This document shows, piece by piece, positions 21,695 to 27,139 of a DNA stretch of 27,139 nt. This DNA is from Myxococcales bacterium. GTDB lineage: Bacteria; Myxococcota_A; Bradymonadia; REDH01. The translations under genes were made by a program, and so were the position numbers. Numbering within the stretch: the stretch's first letter is position 1; the number at the start of each line of letters is the position of its first letter. The DNA is taken from NCBI GenBank assembly GCA_020633625.1, contig JACKDJ010000044.1, forward strand, positions 1 to 27,139. Reading direction: 5' to 3'. The notes under the pieces are model-generated. The model was not told the origin of the DNA, made no database searches, and saw only the letters and a program-made list of their open reading frames with translations.

Positions 21695-24378
21695 GAGCGG
21701 CTCCGCTTCTTCTTGCGACGCCCCTCCTTCGTTGCAGAAGCAGGCTCCTCGGCGCGGTCGGTGCGCTCTGCGGCCGCCGACGAGTCGCTGGCGCCGCCGC
21801 TGGGCGCGGGCTCGCCGGCGTCGCCGGGTTCGACGTGCGCGTCGAATCGAGCACGTAGGGCGTCGAGCGCGTCTTCGGTCTTGCGCAGCTTCGCGTGCAG
21901 GGACGCGAGCTCTTCGGCGCGCGCTGCACGCTCCGCGCCGGCGCTGTCGACGAGGCCGTCGGCGACGCGGCTCAACGTGACGCCGTGCTGGTGCGCCATC
22001 GCGCGCGCAGCGGCCCGGATCGCCCCGGCGGCGTGCGTCGCGCCCATCGAGCCCAGCGCCTGCGCGGCGGCGATGCGCACCCGCTCGGACGGCGCCCGCA
22101 GCAGGTCGACGAGGTGGTCGACCGCGCGCTGTCGGTAGGGCTCACCCGCGTCGCGCGCGGCCGTAGCGATCGCGGCGACGGTCGAGCGCGCCTGCCGAAG
22201 CGACACGCCCGCCGGAAGCGTCGACGCGAGGATCGTGTCGAGTACCGTGGGGTCGGCGGTCCGGGCGAGGCCGACGATCGCGCCCGACTCGACGAGGCCG
22301 TGATAGGTGCGCTCGGCAGAGGCGGCGATGAGGGTCGCGCGGTCCTCGGGGCGTCGCTGCGCGCCCAGGGCGAGGAGCGCCGCGCGCCGTGCGCGGTAGG
22401 GGAGGTCTCCGTCGAGCCGTGCGCGGAGGGCGTCGGCGAGCACCTCCTCGCGCATCGCGCCGGCGGCGGTGAAGACGGACTCGAGTGCGGCGGGGTGGCT
22501 CTCGATAGAGACCGCGTGGGCGAGCGCCCGAGCGGCAGCCCGCGAGTTCGCGTCAGCGAGCGCGCGCGCCATCTCGACGCGGACCCCCCAGAAGGTCTCG
22601 GCGACGTACCGGCGCTCGACGTGCGCGATGTTGGTTGGCTTTCCGGTGCGGACGAGCTCGCGAGCGGCGACGATCCGGCCGACGACGTCGGGGGCCTGGG
22701 CGAGCTGCGCGACGAGCTTGTCGTCGCCTGGGTTGAAGTCGAGCGTGTGCAGCACCTGCAAGTGCGGATCGATCCGCACCTGCGCGGGGTCGGCGTCCAT
22801 CGAGAACGCGAAGGTGTGCTTTCGGTTGTGGACCGAGACCTTGCGTGTGTGCACACGCCCGTCGACGCTCCATGCGAGGGTCAGGTCGAGGTCGAACAGG
22901 CCGATCCCTCGCGCTGCGCTCTCCTGCTGCTGCTCGATCTCGAAGGTTCCGGTCTGTTGCTTGGTGTCGTAGCGAAACGTCGCGCGGAGCTGTGGGTAGC
23001 CGGGCCGGTGGAACCACTGGTCGAAGAACGCGGCGAGCGAGCGGCCCGTCGACTCCTCGAACGTGCGCCGAAAGTCGTCGGTCTCGACCGTCTTGCCGGC
23101 GAAGCGGTCGACGTAGAGGCGTGTCGCGCGCCAGAACGGCTCGTCGCCGATGAGCGAGCGCAGCGTGTGCAGGCGGCACGCGCCACCCGGATACAGGTGG
23201 GCGTCGTAGAGCTGCCACGAGCTGTCGAAGCGGCGCGTGACGATGGGCCGCGCGTAGCGTGCGTCTGCTTCGGCGAAGTAGGTCCCGGCGGCGGCGTAGA
23301 GGTAGTAGTCGCGCTCATCGACGCCGGCGGAGTCCTCGAGCCAGCACGCCTCGATGTAGGTGGCCCACGACTCCTTCAGCCACGCATGCGCGAAGTCGCG
23401 GCACACGACGAGATCGCCAAAGTACGAGTGCGCCATCTCGTGGATGTTGACCGTGTCGACGACGCGCGCCCACTCGTCGGCGAGCTTCTCGTCGAGCACG
23501 AACATGTCGTCCCAGGTGACGAGCGAGATGTTCTCCATCGCGCCGCCGATGTCGGGCAGCGCAGCCTGGAAGTACTTCGGGAACGGGTAGGGGCGGGCGA
23601 GCTTGGCGGTGATCCAGCGCAGCATGTCCGGCGTGCGGCCGAACGAGCGGCGCAGGTGCTCCTCGGTGTACTCGCGCGTCGTGTAGTAGGCGACCGGCAA
23701 GTCGCCGACCGGCTCGTCGGTCGCGCAGACGAGGTCGCCGACGACGAAGCAGGTCAGGTAGCTCGGGCACGGGCGGTCGAGGTGCCACTCTACGATGGTC
23801 GTGCCGTCGTCTTGTGGGTGGTCGGCGACGTGGCGCCCAACGGCCAGCGCGGTGAGGCCGTTGGCGACTCGCAGGGCGATCGTCAGCGTCGGGCGTACGG
23901 CGGGGAGGTCGACGCACGGCATCCAGTAGCGCGCGCGCTCCGACTCGTTGTCCGTTGCCGCAAAGACCGGAGCGTCGGGGGCGTCTGGCGTCGGCGACGA
24001 GAAGTAGAGTCCCGAGACGGGGTCGCTCACCGAGTACGAGACCACGATCTGGGCGGTCTCGCCGTGGGCGAGCGGGGCGTCGAGGGTGATGCGGAGCTCG
24101 GAGCCATCGTAGGACCAGCCGCGGACGGCGCCGTCGATCGCGTGCACGTCGACACCGGTGAAGGCCTCGGCGTGGAGGACGAGCTCGGTGCCGGTGCCGC
24201 CGTTGCCGCGCAGCGTCAGGGTGTTGGTCCCCGAGAGCGTCGCGCCTGGGACGTCGACGCGCAGATCGAGCCGCATGTGGATCGGCTCGATTCGGAGGTC
24301 GGCGGCGTAGTGATCCTCGGCCGACGCGGTCGCGAACGGTGCGGCGGAGTGGTGATGTCGGCAGCCGAGCTGGTGCAT
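21691..24378 (-). CDS. M1 family zinc aminopeptidase with HEAT-like repeats
   Basis: The 895-residue product is a gluzincin aminopeptidase that removes N-terminal residues from peptides. Signatures are GAMEN (279-283), zinc site HEMAH (313-317) with third ligand Glu336 in LKESWATYIE, exactly HExxH-x18-E, and a probable transition-state Tyr in the QLYDAHLYPGG region. The N-terminal domain (about 25-200) is the usual beta saddle. After the catalytic part come a beta domain and about 270 residues of Ala/Arg-rich helical pairs resembling HEAT repeats, a short coiled coil (EELASLHAKLRKTEDALDAL) and a very basic tail (RRKKKRSRS). There is no signal peptide; the start MHQLGCRHHH carries a Cys/His cluster. 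It is the first gene of the minus-strand run and its stop overlaps the acyl-CoA synthetase start. Confidence 0.92.
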   Translation of the reverse strand: MHQLGCRHHHSAAPFATASAEDHYAADLRIEPIHMRLDLRVDVPGATLSGTNTLTLRGNGGTGTELVLHAEAFTGVDVHAIDGAVRGWSYDGSELRITLDAPLAHGETAQIVVSYSVSDPVSGLYFSSPTPDAPDAPVFAATDNESERARYWMPCVDLPAVRPTLTIALRVANGLTALAVGRHVADHPQDDGTTIVEWHLDRPCPSYLTCFVVGDLVCATDEPVGDLPVAYYTTREYTEEHLRRSFGRTPDMLRWITAKLARPYPFPKYFQAALPDIGGAMENISLVTWDDMFVLDEKLADEWARVVDTVNIHEMAHSYFGDLVVCRDFAHAWLKESWATYIEACWLEDSAGVDERDYYLYAAAGTYFAEADARYARPIVTRRFDSSWQLYDAHLYPGGACRLHTLRSLIGDEPFWRATRLYVDRFAGKTVETDDFRRTFEESTGRSLAAFFDQWFHRPGYPQLRATFRYDTKQQTGTFEIEQQQESAARGIGLFDLDLTLAWSVDGRVHTRKVSVHNRKHTFAFSMDADPAQVRIDPHLQVLHTLDFNPGDDKLVAQLAQAPDVVGRIVAARELVRTGKPTNIAHVERRYVAETFWGVRVEMARALADANSRAAARALAHAVSIESHPAALESVFTAAGAMREEVLADALRARLDGDLPYRARRAALLALGAQRRPEDRATLIAASAERTYHGLVESGAIVGLARTADPTVLDTILASTLPAGVSLRQARSTVAAIATAARDAGEPYRQRAVDHLVDLLRAPSERVRIAAAQALGSMGATHAAGAIRAAARAMAHQHGVTLSRVADGLVDSAGAERAARAEELASLHAKLRKTEDALDALRARFDAHVEPGDAGEPAPSGGASDSSAAAERTDRAEEPASATKEGRRKKKRSRS

Positions 24379-24548
24379 GGCGGGGCTCTGTGCGGGGGCG
24401 CTCGCCGCAGACCGTACTCGTTCTCGGCGGGACTTCCCAGCGAACGACCGGGGGCACGCGGGGGGCGATCGGTCGGCGCGCCGGCGGCGCCCTTGTGCGG
24501 GCGCGGCGGCGGCGGTAGGGGGGGCCCGGACCGCTCGGAGTTGTCGGC
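24379..24548. promoter_or_regulatory. divergent intergenic region, M1 peptidase gene and purL
   Basis: These 170 bp separate two divergent genes and should contain both promoters. No clear -10/-35 pair is visible. A perfect 6-bp stem GCGCCC/GGGCGC (24487-24492 and 24499-24504) with loop TTGTGC and a G7 run lie in the purL leader, but both may be chance in such GC-rich DNA. GGAG at 24537-24540, 8 nt before the purL ATG, is a good ribosome-binding site. Confidence 0.4.
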
Positions 24549-27139
24549 ATGGACGTCTTTACTGGTAGCGCGGCGTGGTCGCCGGCGCGCGCGACGCGGT
24601 GGCTGGCGTCGCTTCGCGGGGTGAGCAGCTCGGTCGTGGACGTCGGTGCCCGGTGGGTGCACCTGGTCGCCACGCGGGGGGCGCTGACGGATGGGGAGCG
24701 CGAGGTGCTGTCGCGGCTGCTGACGTACGGCCCGCGAGAGCCGTGGCGCGAGGTCGCGGGGGCCGTCTTCGTCGTTGGCCCGCGACCGGGGACGATCTCG
24801 CCCTGGTCATCGAAGGCGACCGACATCGCGCGGGTGTGCGGGCTGTCGTCGATGCTGCGAGTCGAGCGGGTGCTGGAGGTGCGGGTCGCAGGGGCGGGGG
24901 ACGCGGATCGTCGGGCGATCGCGGCGCTTCTGCACGACCGGATGGTCGAGTCTGTGTTCGCGTCGCTCGCGGCGGCGTCGGTGCTCTTCGAGGAGGCGGC
25001 GCCGCGACCGCTGAAGCGGGTGTCGGTGCTGGCGCGTGGCCGTGCGGCGCTGGAGGAGGCGAACTCGGAGCTCGGGCTGGCCTTGGCAGAAGACGAGATC
25101 GTGTACCTTGCGAATCGGTATGCGGGGCTGGGGCGGGATCCGACGGACGTGGAGCTGATGATGTTCGCGCAGGCGAACTCGGAGCACTGCCGTCACAAGA
25201 TCTTCAACGCGTCGTGGACGGTGGACGGCGAGCCGGCGGACCGCTCGCTATTCGCGATGATCAAAAATACGTACGAATGTCACAAGGACGGCGTCCTGTC
25301 TGCGTACAAGGACAATGCGGCCGTGATGGCCGGCTCCGTCGGTGACCGGCTCGTCGTCGATCCGTACGACCGCCACTATCGGACGCAGCGTGAGTCGATC
25401 GACATTCTTATGAAGGTCGAAACGCACAACCATCCGACCGGCATCGCCCCGCACGCGGGCGCCGCCACCGGCGCCGGCGGCGAGATCCGAGACGAGGGCG
25501 CCACCGGCCGCGGCGCCAAGCCGAAGGCGGGGCTCGCCGGCTTCACGACCTCCAATCTCCACATCCCGGGACTCACCCACCCGTGGGAGCAGAACCTCGG
25601 CCGCCCGCCGCGCTCGGCCACTCCGCTCCAGATCATGACCGACGGCCCCCTCGGCGCCGCCGCGTTCAACAACGAGTTCGGGCGCCCCAACCTGTGCGGC
25701 TACTTCCGCACGTACGAGCAGGACCTAGGCGCCGAGCCCACGCTTGGGCGCCGCGGCTACCACAAGCCGATCATGCTGGCCGGGGGCATCGGGAACATTC
25801 GCCGCCCGCATGTCGCCAAGCACGCGCCGCCCGGAGGCGCGCCGATCGTCGTCCTCGGCGGCCCCGCCATGCTCATCGGCCTCGGAGGCGGCGCGGCCTC
25901 GTCGATGGCGACCGGCGACTCCGACGCCGAGCTCGACTTCGCTTCGGTGCAGCGGGCGAACCCGGAGATGCAGCGGCGCTGCCAGGAGGTCATCGACCAG
26001 TGCTGGGCGCTCGGCGACGACAACCCGATCGCCTCGATCCACGACGTCGGCGCCGGCGGCCTCTCGAACGCCATCCCCGAGATCGTCCACGACGCGAACC
26101 TCGGCGCGCGCATCGACCTCCGCGCCGTCGCGTCCGACGACCCCGCGATGTCGCCCCTCGAGCTCTGGTGCAACGAGTCGCAGGAGCGCTACATCCTCGC
26201 CCTCTACCCCGACCGGGTCGACCGCTTCACCGCGATCGCCGCGCGCGAGCGTGCGCCGTTCGCCATCGTCGGGCACGCGACCGAAGAGGAGCGGCTCCAC
26301 GTCGAGGACGCCCTGCTCCAGGACGACCCCATCGCGATCCCGATGGACCTGCTGTTCGGCAAGCCGCCGAAGATGCACCGCACCGCGACGCACGCCCGCC
26401 GCCACCTCGGCGCGGTCCGCCTCGACCTTCCACTCGACGAGCTCTCCCTCCGCGTGTTGCAGGCGCCGGCGGTCGCGTCGAAGCGGTTCTTGATCACGAT
26501 CGGTGACCGCACGGTCACTGGGCTCGTGGCGCGAGACCAGATGGTCGGCCGGTGGCAAGTCCCAGTCGCCGACGTCGCCGTCACGTCGTCGACGTTCGGG
26601 TCCGCGACCGGCGAGGCGATGGCTGTCGGGGAGCGCACGCCCACCGCGCTGATCGAGCCGGCAGCGTCGGCGCGTCTGGCCGTCGGCGAGGCGCTGACGA
26701 ACCTCTCGGCCGCCAACTTCGGGGGCATCGAGCGCGTTCGGCTCTCGGCCAACTGGATGCACGCAGCCGGCGAGCCGAGCGAAGACGCGGCCCTCTTCGA
26801 CATGGTGCGCGCCGTGGGCATGGAGCTGTGCCCGGCGCTCGGCATCTGCATCCCGGTCGGAAAGGACTCAATGTCGATGCGGTCGGTCTGGGAGGAGGGC
26901 GGCGAGCGCAAGACGGTCACGTCGCCGTCGTCTCTCGTCGTGTCCGCGTTCGCGCCGGTAGTGGACGTTCGTAAGACCGTCACACCGTTCCTGCGCTCCG
27001 ATCTGGGCCCGACCGACCTGATCCTGGTCGACCTTGGGCGCGGACGAAATCGGCTGGGTGGCTCGATCGTCGCTCAAGTCACCGAGCAGCTCGGCGACGA
27101 GACGCCAGACGTCGACGACGCCGCCGCGCTGCGTGCGTT
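24549..27139 (+). CDS. purL: phosphoribosylformylglycinamidine synthase, large type, 3' end outside window
   Basis: PurL converts FGAR, glutamine and ATP to FGAM in step 4 of purine synthesis. The frame runs from the ATG (GGAG 8 nt upstream) off the right edge, giving 863 residues. An N-terminal PurS-like domain and linker of about 200 residues precede NSEHCRHK (210-217), which marks the single-chain large form of about 1,300 residues. Further signatures are ETHNHPTG (291-298), the glycine-rich GAATGAGGEIRDEGATGRG run, LWCNESQERYILAL, RDQMVG, ASARLAVGEALTNLSA and IPVGKDSMSM, all close to E. coli PurL. The C-terminal glutaminase with its Cys-His-Glu triad would lie beyond the window. No purine regulator site was recognised. 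Codon use changes within the gene (see findings). Confidence 0.96.
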   Translation, partial: MDVFTGSAAWSPARATRWLASLRGVSSSVVDVGARWVHLVATRGALTDGEREVLSRLLTYGPREPWREVAGAVFVVGPRPGTISPWSSKATDIARVCGLSSMLRVERVLEVRVAGAGDADRRAIAALLHDRMVESVFASLAAASVLFEEAAPRPLKRVSVLARGRAALEEANSELGLALAEDEIVYLANRYAGLGRDPTDVELMMFAQANSEHCRHKIFNASWTVDGEPADRSLFAMIKNTYECHKDGVLSAYKDNAAVMAGSVGDRLVVDPYDRHYRTQRESIDILMKVETHNHPTGIAPHAGAATGAGGEIRDEGATGRGAKPKAGLAGFTTSNLHIPGLTHPWEQNLGRPPRSATPLQIMTDGPLGAAAFNNEFGRPNLCGYFRTYEQDLGAEPTLGRRGYHKPIMLAGGIGNIRRPHVAKHAPPGGAPIVVLGGPAMLIGLGGGAASSMATGDSDAELDFASVQRANPEMQRRCQEVIDQCWALGDDNPIASIHDVGAGGLSNAIPEIVHDANLGARIDLRAVASDDPAMSPLELWCNESQERYILALYPDRVDRFTAIAARERAPFAIVGHATEEERLHVEDALLQDDPIAIPMDLLFGKPPKMHRTATHARRHLGAVRLDLPLDELSLRVLQAPAVASKRFLITIGDRTVTGLVARDQMVGRWQVPVADVAVTSSTFGSATGEAMAVGERTPTALIEPAASARLAVGEALTNLSAANFGGIERVRLSANWMHAAGEPSEDAALFDMVRAVGMELCPALGICIPVGKDSMSMRSVWEEGGERKTVTSPSSLVVSAFAPVVDVRKTVTPFLRSDLGPTDLILVDLGRGRNRLGGSIVAQVTEQLGDETPDVDDAAALRA

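Noticed and set aside
21895..24624. 909-codon plus-strand open frame opposite the M1 aminopeptidase
   Set aside because: The antisense product has no recognisable motif, while the minus strand has a complete HExxH-x18-E aminopeptidase.
25725..26762. 345-codon minus-strand open frame opposite purL
   Set aside because: It is antisense to highly conserved PurL motifs and has no domain of its own.

Overview
The window is about 27 kb of very GC-rich, densely coded bacterial chromosome, with G or C in most third codon positions. The gene set points to Myxococcota or a close relative of the old 'Deltaproteobacteria'. It has a Ser/Thr kinase with the HRDVSPSN catalytic loop and a C-terminal DUF4388 region, an MshEN-type protein next to a TPR-dynamin GTPase, a lipoprotein with a long Asp-rich spacer, and an EF-G of the spirochaete/planctomycete/delta type that is akin to mitochondrial EF-G1. 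This placement is inferred from gene content; no rRNA is present to confirm it. No tRNA, CRISPR array, insertion sequence or phage gene was seen.

Layout. (1) 1-4633, plus strand: a tight cluster of an MshEN-domain protein whose 5' end lies off the window, a large TPR protein with an embedded dynamin-like GTPase, and a small lipoprotein, with gaps of 1 bp and a 4-bp overlap. (2) 4710-7421, plus strand: a kinase with a GYF-like module and DUF4388, preceded by a candidate sigma70-type promoter. (3) 7488-9353, minus strand: an Omp85/BamA-like outer-membrane protein, divergent from (4) 9422-12611, plus strand: EF-G followed 7 bp later by a CorA magnesium channel. (5) 12679-24378, minus strand: a long co-oriented run. 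Read in the direction of transcription it holds an M1 aminopeptidase with HEAT-like repeats, a FATP-type acyl-CoA synthetase (GTGA overlap), a membrane-anchored glutamate-synthase-like FMN/Fe-S protein, an alpha/beta hydrolase (GTGA overlap), a penicillin-acylase-family lipoprotein, an SRPBCC protein and a DHRS12-like SDR (ATGA overlap). (6) 24549 to the right edge, plus strand: purL for the large FGAM synthase, cut off before its glutaminase domain.

How the parts may work together. The first cluster looks like a membrane or envelope module that joins a possible nucleotide-sensing adaptor, a membrane-remodelling GTPase and a lipoprotein. The minus-strand run is rich in lipid and amide chemistry (acyl-CoA synthetase, esterase-like hydrolase, amidase, SDR, SRPBCC), with start/stop overlaps that imply translational coupling inside pairs. 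EF-G, CorA and PurL are housekeeping. I found no clear defence system or other discrete new system. The most unusual items are the MshEN/TPR-dynamin pair, the kinase architecture, the mitochondrial-type EF-G, the uncharacterised glutamate-synthase-like/hydrolase pair, a perfect 26-bp inverted-repeat site before the SRPBCC-SDR pair, a perfect 22-bp tandem duplication between convergent genes, and a codon-use switch inside purL.
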